A stretch of DNA of 64,000 nucleotides. Source: JAIBJN01 sp963847985. Its GTDB lineage: Bacteria; Actinomycetota; Thermoleophilia; Gaiellales; Gaiellaceae. Location: positions 62,001-126,000 of the forward strand of contig CAWKBS010000011.1 of the NCBI GenBank assembly GCA_963847985.1. Direction: 5' to 3'. The notes under the pieces are model-generated. The model was not told where the DNA came from. It saw only the letters and a list, made by a program, of their open reading frames with translations, and did no database searches. The translations under genes and the position numbers were made by a program. Position 1 is the first letter of the stretch. Each line of letters begins with the position of its first letter. Shown here piece by piece: positions 45,127-53,532 of the stretch.

Positions 45127-46004
45127 GAGGCCCGAACGGCGCGCGCCTGCTCGACGAGCGCAGCCAGCGCCGAGTCGCGGACGAGCTCGAGGTCCTCGTG
45201 GTACTTGAGCACCGAGCCGAGGGTGTCCTCGACGACTGCGGCGTCCAGCTCGTCTCGCCCGAGCGCGGCGAGCGCCTGCGCCCAGTCGATCGTCTCCGCC
45301 ACGCCGGGCGGCTTGGCGAGGTCGAGGCCGCGCAGCCCCTGCACGAACGCGGCCGTCTGGAGGGCGAGCTGCTCGGGAATCCCCGGAACCCGCAGCCTGA
45401 CGATCTCGATCTCGCGCTCGAGGCTCGGGTGCCCGATCCAGTGGAAGAGGCAGCGGCGCTTGAGCGCGTCGTGGAGCTCGCGGGTGCGGTTCGACGTGAG
45501 CACGACGGCCGGCCTCCGCTCCGCGCCGATCGTCCCCACCTCGGGGATGGTGATCTGGAAATCCGACAGCACCTCGAGCAGGAACGCCTCGAACTCGTCG
45601 TCCGCGCGGTCGATCTCGTCGATCAGGAGGACGACCGGCTCCTCGCTCTCGACGGCTTCGAGGAGGGGGCGCCGGATCAGGAACTCGCGCCCGAACAGCT
45701 CGTCCTCGGAGACCGTGCCCTCCTGGGCGGCGCGGATGCGGAGGAGCTGGCGCAGGTAGTTCCACTCGTAGACGGCGTGGGCGATGTCCAGCCCCTCGTA
45801 GCACTGGAGCCGGATCAGGCGCGCCCCGAGCGCGGTCGCGAGCGCCTTTCCGGCCTCGGTCTTGCCGACGCCGGCCTCGCCCTCGAGCAGCAGCGGCTTT
45901 TCCAGCGTGAGCGAGAGGAAGAGCGACGTGGCCAGCCCACGGTCGGTCAGGTAGCCGGCGTCGTGGAGGCCTGCCTCCAGCTCGTCGATGGTCGCGAAGC
46001 CCAC
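45123..46004 (-). CDS. MoxR-type AAA ATPase (CoxD-like)
   Basis: The 293-residue ATPase (GTG at 46004; a TTG at 46031 is also possible) has Walker A GEAGVGKTE, Walker B VVLLIDEIDRAD and sensor 1 VLTSNRTRELHDALKRRC. The IRLQCYEGLDIAHAVYEWNY segment is characteristic of CoxD-type MoxR proteins. It acts with the VWA protein as a chaperone for the molybdenum enzyme encoded divergently. Confidence 0.88.
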   Translation of the reverse strand: MGFATIDELEAGLHDAGYLTDRGLATSLFLSLTLEKPLLLEGEAGVGKTEAGKALATALGARLIRLQCYEGLDIAHAVYEWNYLRQLLRIRAAQEGTVSEDELFGREFLIRRPLLEAVESEEPVVLLIDEIDRADDEFEAFLLEVLSDFQITIPEVGTIGAERRPAVVLTSNRTRELHDALKRRCLFHWIGHPSLEREIEIVRLRVPGIPEQLALQTAAFVQGLRGLDLAKPPGVAETIDWAQALAALGRDELDAAVVEDTLGSVLKYHEDLELVRDSALAALVEQARAVRAS

Positions 46005-46108
46005 GGAGGGGAGCCTAGCGACGGCCTGCAAGCGCCCGCGTTTCGTTCAACTCCTCCCCTGTGCGTGGGTTAGGATCGATGAAAGTCCACCTCCACCCCA
46101 GGACACAC

Positions 46109-46894
46109 ATGACGCACTCCACGAACGTCCTCGTCCCGTCGTCCCCCGCTGAGGCGGTCACGTCCTTCGGGAACGGCGACGGGATCACGATCGTCGCCGG
46201 CGGCACGATCGTCATGCCCGAGCTCAGCTCCGGCCGCCTGCGGCCCGAGCGCGCGCTCCTGCTCGCCAAGGCCGGTCTCGACGGGATCACGAGCGAGAAC
46301 GGCACGGTGCGCATAGGCGCGACCACGCCCGTGGCCGCGCTCGTCGGCGCCACCCCCGAGCCCCTCTCGACGGTCGCCTCCTACGTGGGCGACTACGAGA
46401 TCCGGAGCCAGGCCACGATCGGCGGCAACCTCTGCGCGTCCCCCGCCGCCGAGTCGCCCCGCGGCGACCTGCAGGCGCCGCTGCTCGCGCTTGGCGCGCG
46501 CGTCCGCTCGGCGGGCGCCGGTGGCGAGCGCACCGAGTCGATCGACGACTTCCTCGCCGGCGGCGACGGCCGCCTCGTCCTCGAGATCGAGGTCGACGAG
46601 CCGGCGAAGGCCGCAGCCGCGGCGCTCGGCCGGCCGCACGCCCACAACTACACGATCATGGCCGTGTCCGCGGCCGAGGGCGCCGACGGCGTCCGCGTCG
46701 CGGTCTCCGGGGCCGGCCCGCGCGCGCAGCGGCTTCAGTCGGTGGAGCAGGCGCTCGCCGGCGGCGCCGATGCCGCCACGGCCGCCGCCGCGGCGGCCGA
46801 CGACGTCTCGCCCCTCGACGACGCGCTCGCGTCGGCCTGGTACCGGAGCACGATGCTCTCGGGCCTGGTCGAGCGCGCGCTCAGCAAGCTCTAA
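46109..46894 (+). CDS. molybdenum hydroxylase FAD-binding (medium) subunit
   Basis: The 261-residue product has the FAD-binding motif TIVAGGTIVMPEL and the second motif ATIGGNLCASPAAESPRGDL, followed by the CO-dehydrogenase flavoprotein C-terminal domain (YTIMAVSAAEGADGVRVAVSGAG). I choose the ATG at 46109 (AGGA upstream); the ATG at 46079 is also possible. It passes electrons from the iron-sulfur subunit to FAD. It is short for the family. Confidence 0.85.
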   Translation: MTHSTNVLVPSSPAEAVTSFGNGDGITIVAGGTIVMPELSSGRLRPERALLLAKAGLDGITSENGTVRIGATTPVAALVGATPEPLSTVASYVGDYEIRSQATIGGNLCASPAAESPRGDLQAPLLALGARVRSAGAGGERTESIDDFLAGGDGRLVLEIEVDEPAKAAAAALGRPHAHNYTIMAVSAAEGADGVRVAVSGAGPRAQRLQSVEQALAGGADAATAAAAAADDVSPLDDALASAWYRSTMLSGLVERALSKL

Positions 46895-46908
46895 GGAGGA
46901 CTGCAGGA

Positions 46909-47415
46909 ATGAAGTTGCAGGTCAACGGCATCGAGCGCGACCTCGAGACCCCGCCGCTCGCGTCGCTCTTGACGGCGCTGCGGGAGGAGCTCGCGATCAC
47001 GAGCCCGAAGGCAGGCTGTCTCCAGGGCGGCTGCGGCGCGTGCACCGTTCTCGTCGACGGCGAGCCGAGGCGCGCCTGCCTCGTTCCGCTCGGCGCGGTC
47101 GACGGCGCGTCGGTCACAACGGTGGAGGGGCTCGGCACGGACAGCGAGCTCTCGCCGATCCAGGCCGCGTTCTTCGACAACTACGCCACGCAGTGCGGCT
47201 TCTGCGCCTCCGGCTTCATGCTGGCGGCTCACTCCCTACTCGAGCGGGAGCCGGGCGCCGGGCGGGAGGAGATCATCAAGGGGCTCGCGGGCCACATGTG
47301 CCGGTGCACCGGCTACGTGAAGATCGTCGAGGCGGTCGAGGCGGCCGCCCGCGGCGACGTCGACACGCGCCGCGACCGCGAGCCCGAGGCCCTCACCGAG
47401 GGGAGTCAGGCATGA
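46909..47415 (+). CDS. molybdenum hydroxylase 2Fe-2S (small) subunit
   Basis: The 168-residue protein has the plant-type cluster (GCLQGGCGACTVLVDGEPRRAC) and the second, helical-domain cluster (QCGFCASGF and CRCTGY). All eight Cys are present. It is a standard CoxS/XdhC-type subunit. Its stop overlaps the large-subunit start by 4 bases (ATGA). Confidence 0.93.
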   Translation: MKLQVNGIERDLETPPLASLLTALREELAITSPKAGCLQGGCGACTVLVDGEPRRACLVPLGAVDGASVTTVEGLGTDSELSPIQAAFFDNYATQCGFCASGFMLAAHSLLEREPGAGREEIIKGLAGHMCRCTGYVKIVEAVEAAARGDVDTRRDREPEALTEGSQA

Positions 47416-48722
47416 AGGCTGTCGGCGCACGCCTGCCCCGCTACGACGGGATGGCGCAGGTAACCGGACGGATCACCTACGTCGACGACGTCCGCGTTCA
47501 GGGGACGCTCTGGGCGAAGGCGCTGCGATCGCCGCACCATTTCGCGGGCATCACGAAGCTCGACACGGGCAAGGCCGAGGCGATCCCGGGCGTCCATGCG
47601 GTCATCACGAAGGACGACGTTCCACTCAACGTCTACGGCCACCTCTCGGGGCTCGGCGTCCCCGGCGACGAGCCGCTCCTGGCCGAGGACGAGGTTCGCT
47701 ACAAGGGCCAGCCGATCGCGGTCGTCGCCGCCGAGACCGAGGAGCTGGCGCAGGCCGGCGTCGATGCGATCGAGGTCGCCTACGCCGAGCGCGAGCCGAT
47801 CTTCGACATCCGCAAGGCCTTCGATCCCGAGTCGCCGCGGATCCACCCGTGGGGGCCGGTCTACAACCACTTCGGCCCGCACGACCACCGGCGCGTCCGC
47901 AAGGGCGACGTCGAGGCCGCATTCGAGCAGGCGGACACGATCGTCGAGGGCGTGTACCGCCCGCAGGCGATCGAGCACTGCCCGCTCGAGCCGCAGACGG
48001 CCCTCGCCGTGCCGGAGGCCGACGGACGGCTGACGATCTACTCCTGCACGCAGGCGATGTACTTCTCGATGGGCGTCGTCGCCGCGCACCTCAAGTGCCC
48101 GCTGAACAAGCTCAAGTTCGTCGGCGGCACCGTCGGCGGCGGCTTCGGCGGCAAGGTGGACACCGCGACCGAGACGGTCTGCTCGCTGCTCGCGATGAAG
48201 GCGCAGCGCCCCGTCAAGTGGCGCTGGACGCGCGAGGAGGAGTTCCTCGCCTCGTCGACGCGGGCGCCCTGGCACATGGAGATCGCCGACGCCGTCACGA
48301 GCGACGGCTGGATCCTCGGCCGCAAGATGCTCACCCTGCACGACGCCGGCGCCTACACGCGCTTCTCCTCGTACGGCCTGACGAAGCACGCGTTCCACCA
48401 CACCGGCGCGTACACGATCCCGAACCTGAACTTCAACGGCTACGTCGCCTTCACGAACCGCGTGCCGACGACCGCGATGCGCGGCTTCGGCGTCACCTCG
48501 GTCTCCTACGCGGCCGAGCTGCACATGAACCGCATCGCCGAGGTGCTCGGGCTCGACCCGTTCGCGGTGCGGCTGAAGAACGCGAACCGCATCGGCGACC
48601 TGACCGGGAACATGGTGCAGCTCCAGGACCCGTCGACCGTGGCCGTGATGCTCGCGGCAGCGGAGCGCGTCGGCCACGAGCTGCCGGCCGACCTGCGCGC
48701 GATGACGAACGAGCCGCGCTAG
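47412..48722 (+). CDS. molybdenum hydroxylase large subunit, N-terminal half
   Basis: The 436-residue product holds the aldehyde/xanthine dehydrogenase a/b hammerhead (GRITYVDDVRVQGTLWAKALRSPH) and the first molybdopterin-binding domain (FVGGTVGGGFGGK; PTTAMRGFGVTSVSYAAELHMNRIAEVLGLDP). The MRGFG loop fits xanthine-dehydrogenase-type enzymes, not the AYRCSFR loop of form I CO dehydrogenase. The reading ends at TAG. If one base at 48720 is extra, it continues SGELLPDHLKDSVATNGGEH to a TGA that overlaps the next ATG. Confidence 0.82.
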   Translation: MKAVGARLPRYDGMAQVTGRITYVDDVRVQGTLWAKALRSPHHFAGITKLDTGKAEAIPGVHAVITKDDVPLNVYGHLSGLGVPGDEPLLAEDEVRYKGQPIAVVAAETEELAQAGVDAIEVAYAEREPIFDIRKAFDPESPRIHPWGPVYNHFGPHDHRRVRKGDVEAAFEQADTIVEGVYRPQAIEHCPLEPQTALAVPEADGRLTIYSCTQAMYFSMGVVAAHLKCPLNKLKFVGGTVGGGFGGKVDTATETVCSLLAMKAQRPVKWRWTREEEFLASSTRAPWHMEIADAVTSDGWILGRKMLTLHDAGAYTRFSSYGLTKHAFHHTGAYTIPNLNFNGYVAFTNRVPTTAMRGFGVTSVSYAAELHMNRIAEVLGLDPFAVRLKNANRIGDLTGNMVQLQDPSTVAVMLAAAERVGHELPADLRAMTNEPR

Positions 48723-48782
48723 CGGCGAGCTTCTGCCCGACCACCTGAAGGACTCCGTCGCCACCAACGGGGGTGAGCACTG

Positions 48783-49898
48783 ATGGCCAAGCACAAGGGT
48801 CGCGGGATCGCGACGATCGAGTACCCGACGGGAATGAACCAGAACGGCGACCCGAGCCAGGCCTGGGTCAAGCTGAAGCCGGACGGCCGCGTGGACGTCT
48901 TCGCGGGCACGGTCGACATCGGCCAGGGCTCGCGCACCGTGCACACGCAGATCGTGGCCGACACGCTCGGCGTCCCGTACGACTGGGTCACGATGGACAA
49001 CACGAACACCGACTCCTCCCCGGTCTGCACGGGGAGCTTCGCCTCGCGCGGGACGTTCATCGGCGGCAACGCCGTCCGCTTCGCGGCCGAGAAGGCGCGC
49101 GAGCGCGTCCTCGACATCGCCTCGAAGGAGCTGGAGATCGACCCCGCCGACCTCGAGATCGCGGACGGCGAGGTCGTCGCCAAGGGCGCGCCCGACCGGA
49201 AGATCTCCATCTCCGACGTCGCGGCCGCGGCAACGTGGGTCCACGGCGAGCTGATCACCGGCACCGGCGCCGCCTTCAAGCCCTTCGCCGCGGTCGACGA
49301 CGACACCGGCGCGGTGGAGATCGAGCCGCACTCGGCCATCTCCTACGCCGCCTGCGTGGCCGAGGTCGAGGTGGACGACGAGACCGGCGAGGTCACCGTC
49401 GAGAAGCTCGTCCAGGTCTACGACGTCGGCAGGGCGATCAACCCGATGCTCGTCGAGGGCCAGATCGACGGCGGCGCCATGATGGGGCTCGGCCTGGGCC
49501 TGCTCGAGGCCGCGTACCCCTACTACCCCTCGGTCGACCACCGCGGCGGGGAGTTCGGCGCCTACCTGATGCCCTCGCTCGAGGACCTGCCCGAGCTGGA
49601 CAACGTCATCATCGAGAACCCCTCCGCCGACGGGCCCTTCGGCGCCAAGGCGATCGGCGAGATGGCGAACAACGCCCAGCCGCCGGCGATCTGCTCCGCG
49701 ATCCACGACGCCGTCGGCGTCTGGGTGACCGAGTGCCCGGCCACGCCGGAGCGCGTCCTCAGGGCGCTCGCCGAGAAGGCGGAGCCCCGGCGCGACGGCA
49801 AGCGGGTGATCTTCGACGAGCCGATCTCCGTCCGCGGCGTCTCCGCGAACGCGGGCAAGGACGCCGAGGGCCACGGGTTCATCCTCGTCGATGACTGA
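48783..49898 (+). CDS. molybdenum hydroxylase large subunit, C-terminal half
   Basis: The 371-residue product is the second molybdopterin-binding domain: FAGTVDIGQGSRTVHTQIVADTLGV (Gln loop), DSSPVCTGSFASRGTFIGG, and GPFGAKAIGEMANNAQPPAICSAIHDAVG, which carries the catalytic Glu. Together with the preceding protein it makes one full large subunit of about 800 residues. The encoded substrate is unknown: xanthine, an aldehyde or an N-heterocycle. It overlaps the next cupin gene by 8 bases. Confidence 0.85.
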   Translation: MAKHKGRGIATIEYPTGMNQNGDPSQAWVKLKPDGRVDVFAGTVDIGQGSRTVHTQIVADTLGVPYDWVTMDNTNTDSSPVCTGSFASRGTFIGGNAVRFAAEKARERVLDIASKELEIDPADLEIADGEVVAKGAPDRKISISDVAAAATWVHGELITGTGAAFKPFAAVDDDTGAVEIEPHSAISYAACVAEVEVDDETGEVTVEKLVQVYDVGRAINPMLVEGQIDGGAMMGLGLGLLEAAYPYYPSVDHRGGEFGAYLMPSLEDLPELDNVIIENPSADGPFGAKAIGEMANNAQPPAICSAIHDAVGVWVTECPATPERVLRALAEKAEPRRDGKRVIFDEPISVRGVSANAGKDAEGHGFILVDD

Positions 49899-50301
49899 GC
49901 TGGATCAGGAGCGGGTCTCGCCCTTCGGCACCTGGACGGGGCGGGACCCGTTCTGGATCTTCCCCGGCGTGGCCGTCCACTCGATCGGCGGCGACCAGGT
50001 GCTTCTCTGTCGCGTCTCGTACGACCCGGGCACGACCGTGCGCCGGCACGCTCACGAGCACACGGAGCAGCTGATGGCGATCGTGGACGGCTCGGTCGAG
50101 GTCACGATCGGCGACGAGACCAAGACGCTGGTCGCGGGCGACGTGTGCGTCATCAACCGCGGCGTCGAGCACGAGCTCTACTCGGAGAACGGCCTCACCT
50201 TCTTCGAGGCGCTTGCGCCCGTGCCGCTCGACCACGTCGAGGACCCCGCGCGCGACCTCGTGCTCGGCGCCGACCAAGGGCGCGGCCATGTCGAGCGCTA
50301 G
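49891..50301 (+). CDS. cupin domain protein
   Basis: The 136-residue single cupin has motif 1 VRRHAHEHTEQLMAIVDGSVEVTI (His, His, Glu) and motif 2 DVCVINRGVEHELYSEN (final His), so a metal site is complete. It is encoded with overlaps at both ends, inside the molybdenum-enzyme operon, and may act on the same substrate line. Confidence 0.8.
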   Translation: MTELDQERVSPFGTWTGRDPFWIFPGVAVHSIGGDQVLLCRVSYDPGTTVRRHAHEHTEQLMAIVDGSVEVTIGDETKTLVAGDVCVINRGVEHELYSENGLTFFEALAPVPLDHVEDPARDLVLGADQGRGHVER

Positions 50302-51010
50302 CCCGCTCGGCGGCAAGGCCGCGATCGTCACCGGCGCGAGCCGAGGGATCGGCGAGGCGGTCGCCCGCCGGCTCGAGGAGCTCGGCGCGCAGGTGGCAAC
50401 GCTCCAGCGGAGCGAGGGGCCCGGCCTCTGGGTCAGGTGCGACCTGGAGAGCGCCGAAGACGCCGAGCGGGCCGTCGAGGAGGCGGCGGAGCAGCTCGGC
50501 CGCATCGACATCTGCGTCTGCAACGCCGGGACGATGTTCCGGGCGCCCGCGCTCGAGCTGCCGGTGGAGGAGCTTCGGCGCGTGCTCGAGGTGAACGTCG
50601 TCGGCGCCTTCGTCGTCTCCCGCACCGCCGCGCGCCGCATGGTCGAGCAGGGCGAGGGCGGGCGCATCGTCCACATCGCCTCGATGATGTCGTTCCACGC
50701 GGGGATCAACACGCTCGCCTACGCCGCCTCGAAGGGCGCCATCGCGCAGCTGATGAAGGCGCAGGCGAACGAGTGGGCCCCGCTCGGCATCCGCGTGAAC
50801 GCGGTCGCGCCGGGCTGGGTGGAGACCGAGCTGACAGCGCCCCTGCGCGAGGACGAGAAGCGCTTCGCGGAGATCTCCTCCCGCATCCCGGTCGGCCGCT
50901 GGGCGCGCGGCGAGGACATCGCCGGCGCGGTCGGGTTCCTCTGCCTGCCCGAGTCCGAGTACGTCAACGGGACGGTCGTGCCCGTCGACGGCGGCTGGCT
51001 CGCCCGCTAG
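50288..51010 (+). CDS. short-chain dehydrogenase/reductase
   Basis: The ATG at 50288, inside the cupin gene end, gives 240 residues. Motifs are VTGASRGIGEA, CNAGTMF, IASMMSFHAG with Ser, YAASKGA and the C-terminal YVNGTVVPVDGGW. Classical SDR. The last gene of the plus-strand operon, it converges with the ligase gene by a 4-base overlap. Confidence 0.9.
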   Translation: MSSASPLGGKAAIVTGASRGIGEAVARRLEELGAQVATLQRSEGPGLWVRCDLESAEDAERAVEEAAEQLGRIDICVCNAGTMFRAPALELPVEELRRVLEVNVVGAFVVSRTAARRMVEQGEGGRIVHIASMMSFHAGINTLAYAASKGAIAQLMKAQANEWAPLGIRVNAVAPGWVETELTAPLREDEKRFAEISSRIPVGRWARGEDIAGAVGFLCLPESEYVNGTVVPVDGGWLAR

Positions 51011-52362
51011 GCCGCTCTCGCTACGACGAGCTTGACCTTGGCGCCGTCGCCCGGCTCGCGGGCGATCTCGCCCACGGGCTCGACAGTGACCGGCACCTCG
51101 GCCCCGGCCTCCGCCAGCGCCTCGGCGAGCGCGACCTCGACGGCGGCCGCGCTGTCGCGGGCCGCTCCCGGTCGCAGCACGACCCGCGCCCGCAGGCCGG
51201 GCTCCTCCTGGACGACCTGGTACTGGACGACGTCGGCGAGCCGGGCGAACGGCGCGCGCAGCCGGAACGGGTACACGTCGACCTCGCCGCCGCCCCGCGC
51301 CGGGAGGCGCAGGATGTCGTCGCTGCGGCCGTCCACCCGGGCGATGCGCAGGCTCGGAGGTTCGCCGGGGCCGGCCGGCTCGGCCAGCGTCACGGAGTCG
51401 GCGAGCTCGTACCGGATCAGCGGCTGGGCACGGTTGACGAGGTTCGTGAGCAGGACCTTGGCGCTCGGCGCGCCGGGCGGCACCGGCCGGTTGTCGGCAT
51501 CGACGGCCTCGACGACGACGATCTCCTCGTTGACGAGGAGGACGTCGCCTCCTTCGGGCGACGTGACCGCCATGAACGGCGCCTCCGTGGCCGCGTAGAC
51601 GTTCCCCGGCCGGAACCCCCAGGCCTGCTCCATCCGCTCGGCGGCGTCCTCGGTGAGGACCTCCGAGCCGACGATGACGATCTGCGGCTCGATCCGGAGG
51701 CGGCCCTGAAGCTGTTCCTCGGCCAGGAGGCCACCGATCCCGGCATAGGTGAGGATCGCCTCCGGGCGGTAGTCGTTGAGCGCGGCGACCAGGTCGGCGA
51801 CCGGCATCGTCACGGTGAGCCGCGGCGTGCCCTCGCGGCCCGCGACGAACGCGCCGAACAGCTGCCGGGTGATGTGGACGGCGCCCGGGGCGCCGATCGC
51901 GGCCAGGCGCGTCTCCGGGGACACGCCCGCGCGCATCAGCCCGCGGAGCGCGGCGGCGACAAAGGTCGCGAACTCCCCCCGCTCGTAGACGAAGAGACCG
52001 CGGAGACCGGACGTCCCCGAGGTCGTGAACACGTGGTACCGGTCGAGGAGCAGCTCGGTCGGTCGGCCGGCGAGATGCCGCTCGAGGACGGGCGAGCTCA
52101 GCGCCGGGTCGGTGACGATCCGGTCGAGCTCGGCCATCATCGTCGCCTTGGGGAGCGTCGGCAGGTCCGCGAGGTCGACCGCGGCGGGATCGCGGCCGTC
52201 GAGCAGGTCGCGGTAGTAGGCGGAGCCGGCGACCGCGTCGCGCAGGAGCGCCGTCAAGCGCTCGCGGCGATAGGCCAGCAGCTCGTCGGAGGACGAGCCG
52301 CTCAGGTCGGGCAGCGCGTCGATGAGGGCGCGGATATCGAGTCTCCCGGTTGCGGTTGTCAT
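51007..52362 (-). CDS. phenylacetate-CoA ligase-like (AMP-dependent) enzyme
   Basis: The ATG at 52362 overlaps the tetR stop (ATGA). The 451-residue protein follows the PaaK pattern: LPTLPKATMMAE, the phosphate loop TTSGTSGLRGLFVYE, VGSEVLTEDAAERMEQAWGF, YAATEAPFMA, LIRYELADSV and DDILRLPARGG. It probably activates an aromatic or other acid as its CoA ester. The terminal domain is short and Ala-rich. Confidence 0.85.
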   Translation of the reverse strand: MTTATGRLDIRALIDALPDLSGSSSDELLAYRRERLTALLRDAVAGSAYYRDLLDGRDPAAVDLADLPTLPKATMMAELDRIVTDPALSSPVLERHLAGRPTELLLDRYHVFTTSGTSGLRGLFVYERGEFATFVAAALRGLMRAGVSPETRLAAIGAPGAVHITRQLFGAFVAGREGTPRLTVTMPVADLVAALNDYRPEAILTYAGIGGLLAEEQLQGRLRIEPQIVIVGSEVLTEDAAERMEQAWGFRPGNVYAATEAPFMAVTSPEGGDVLLVNEEIVVVEAVDADNRPVPPGAPSAKVLLTNLVNRAQPLIRYELADSVTLAEPAGPGEPPSLRIARVDGRSDDILRLPARGGGEVDVYPFRLRAPFARLADVVQYQVVQEEPGLRARVVLRPGAARDSAAAVEVALAEALAEAGAEVPVTVEPVGEIAREPGDGAKVKLVVARAA

Positions 52363-52967
52363 CGGATCAACCCCCTCATGTATGCGGTGTGAATCTCCTC
52401 GACCAGCTCCGTCGGGACGCCCTCCGGGTCGACCAGCCGCTCCACGGCGAGGCCGCGCATGACGCCGCCGGAGCCGCGCGCCACCTCGCGGGGCGGCAGC
52501 ATGAACTCGACGTCGAAGCGGACTGCCAGCTCGTGGATCAGCTCGCCGATCGCGTCGAGGAAGCGGTCGCGCAGCGCGACAACGGCGAGCCGGACCGGCT
52601 CGCGCCGCGACGCGTGCGTCATGAACTCGGTGACGAGCGGCGTCCACATCGGGTCGCGCTTCTGCGTTCCCTCGACGAACATCCGCGCGGGCATGCGGAA
52701 CGCCTCTTCCAGCGACTCCGTTTCGCGGAGCAGGTCACCGTAGGCCTCGACCTGACGGTCGTAGTACCCGGCGAGAACTGCCAGGAACAGGTCGTCCTTG
52801 CCCGCGAAGCTCGAGTAGACCGCGCCCTTCGTGTACCCGGCCTCCTCGGCGATCTCGTCGAGCGAGGCGGCGTGGAAGCCGCGGCGCAGGAACACCTCGC
52901 GCGCGGCGCCGACGACCTCCTCCCGCGTCTGCTGCTTGCGCTCGGCTCGTGTCAGTCGGACGGCCAT
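52359..52967 (-). CDS. TetR family transcriptional regulator
   Basis: The 202-residue protein has the TetR HTH: TREEVVGAAREVFLRRGFHAASLDEIAEEAGYTKGAVYSSFAGKDDLFLAVLAGYYDRQ. The ligand-binding half contains MWTPLVTEFMTHASRREPVRLAVVAL. It is translationally coupled to the ligase gene and divergent from the two tautomerase genes, with an operator between them. Its effector is probably a CoA ester or aromatic acid of the pathway (inference). Confidence 0.9.
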   Translation of the reverse strand: MAVRLTRAERKQQTREEVVGAAREVFLRRGFHAASLDEIAEEAGYTKGAVYSSFAGKDDLFLAVLAGYYDRQVEAYGDLLRETESLEEAFRMPARMFVEGTQKRDPMWTPLVTEFMTHASRREPVRLAVVALRDRFLDAIGELIHELAVRFDVEFMLPPREVARGSGGVMRGLAVERLVDPEGVPTELVEEIHTAYMRGLIR

Positions 52968-52970
52968 TGG

Positions 52971-53000
52971 ATACCGTCGGTATTCATAAACCTTCGGTAT
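52971..53000. promoter_or_regulatory. TetR operator in the divergent promoter
   Basis: ATACCGTCGGTAT is a perfect 6+1+6 dyad at 52971-52983. A second partial site, ACCTTCGGTAT, is at 52990-53000, the CGGTAT halves being 17 bases apart. Both lie immediately upstream of tetR and before the tautomerase genes, in an AT-richer stretch. Confidence 0.75.
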
Positions 53001-53060
53001 GCGAATGTCAAGCCAACGCGCCCGCTAGGCTCGCCCCGTCCCCGACCGCGAGGAGGCCGC

Positions 53061-53243
53061 ATGCCACTCATCGAGGTGAAGCTGTACGAGCAGCGCGTGA
53101 CCGAGGAGTCCGTGCCGAAGATCATCGAGGCGCTCACCGACGCGCTTCACGAGTCGTCCGGCGCGGCGAAGGAGCACATCTGGGTGATCGTCGAGGGCGT
53201 CTCTCCCAAGCACTGGGGCGCGGGCGGCGCTCCCGCCGCCTAG
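53061..53243 (+). CDS. 4-oxalocrotonate tautomerase family protein (first copy)
   Basis: The 60-residue product begins MPLIEVKLYEQRVTEE, so Pro1 and Arg11 of the family are present after Met removal. The beta-alpha-beta core continues IIEALTDALHES to HIWVIVEGVSPKHWG. An exact counterpart of Arg39 is not evident. GAGGAGG lies upstream. Pro1 would act as catalytic base. It forms a pair with the next gene. Confidence 0.85.
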   Translation: MPLIEVKLYEQRVTEESVPKIIEALTDALHESSGAAKEHIWVIVEGVSPKHWGAGGAPAA

Positions 53244-53245
53244 CC

Positions 53246-53455
53246 ATGCCGGTCGTCGAGGTGAAGCTCTACGAGGAGCGGCTGACGGACGAGCTGGCGG
53301 CGCAGCTGATCGAGAAGATGACCGACGCGCTGGTCGAGTGCACGTCCGAGCAGCTCCGCGGGCACACCTGGGTGATCGTCACCGCCCCGCCCGCGAAGCA
53401 CTGGGGCCACGGCGGCCGGCCCGGGCCGATCGCCGGCGTGACGATGCCCAGCTAG
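53246..53455 (+). CDS. 4-oxalocrotonate tautomerase family protein (second copy)
   Basis: The 69-residue product reads MPVVEVKLYEERLTDEL, again with Pro1 and Arg11, then LIEKMTDALVECTSEQLRGHTWVIVTAPPAKHWGHGG and a longer Gly/Pro-rich tail. It starts 2 bases after the first copy and is about half identical to it, so the pair arose by duplication and may form a mixed hexamer. Confidence 0.85.
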   Translation: MPVVEVKLYEERLTDELAAQLIEKMTDALVECTSEQLRGHTWVIVTAPPAKHWGHGGRPGPIAGVTMPS

Positions 53456-53532
53456 ACGTGTCTCCCAAGTCGGTGGGCAGCTTCTAGGATGAGGGTCTTC
53501 CCCGTGAAGACTCGCCGAGGAGGAAAACCTGC

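Noticed and set aside
46109..49898. Form I carbon monoxide dehydrogenase
   Set aside because: The active-site loop AYRCSFR is absent; MRGFG is found instead.
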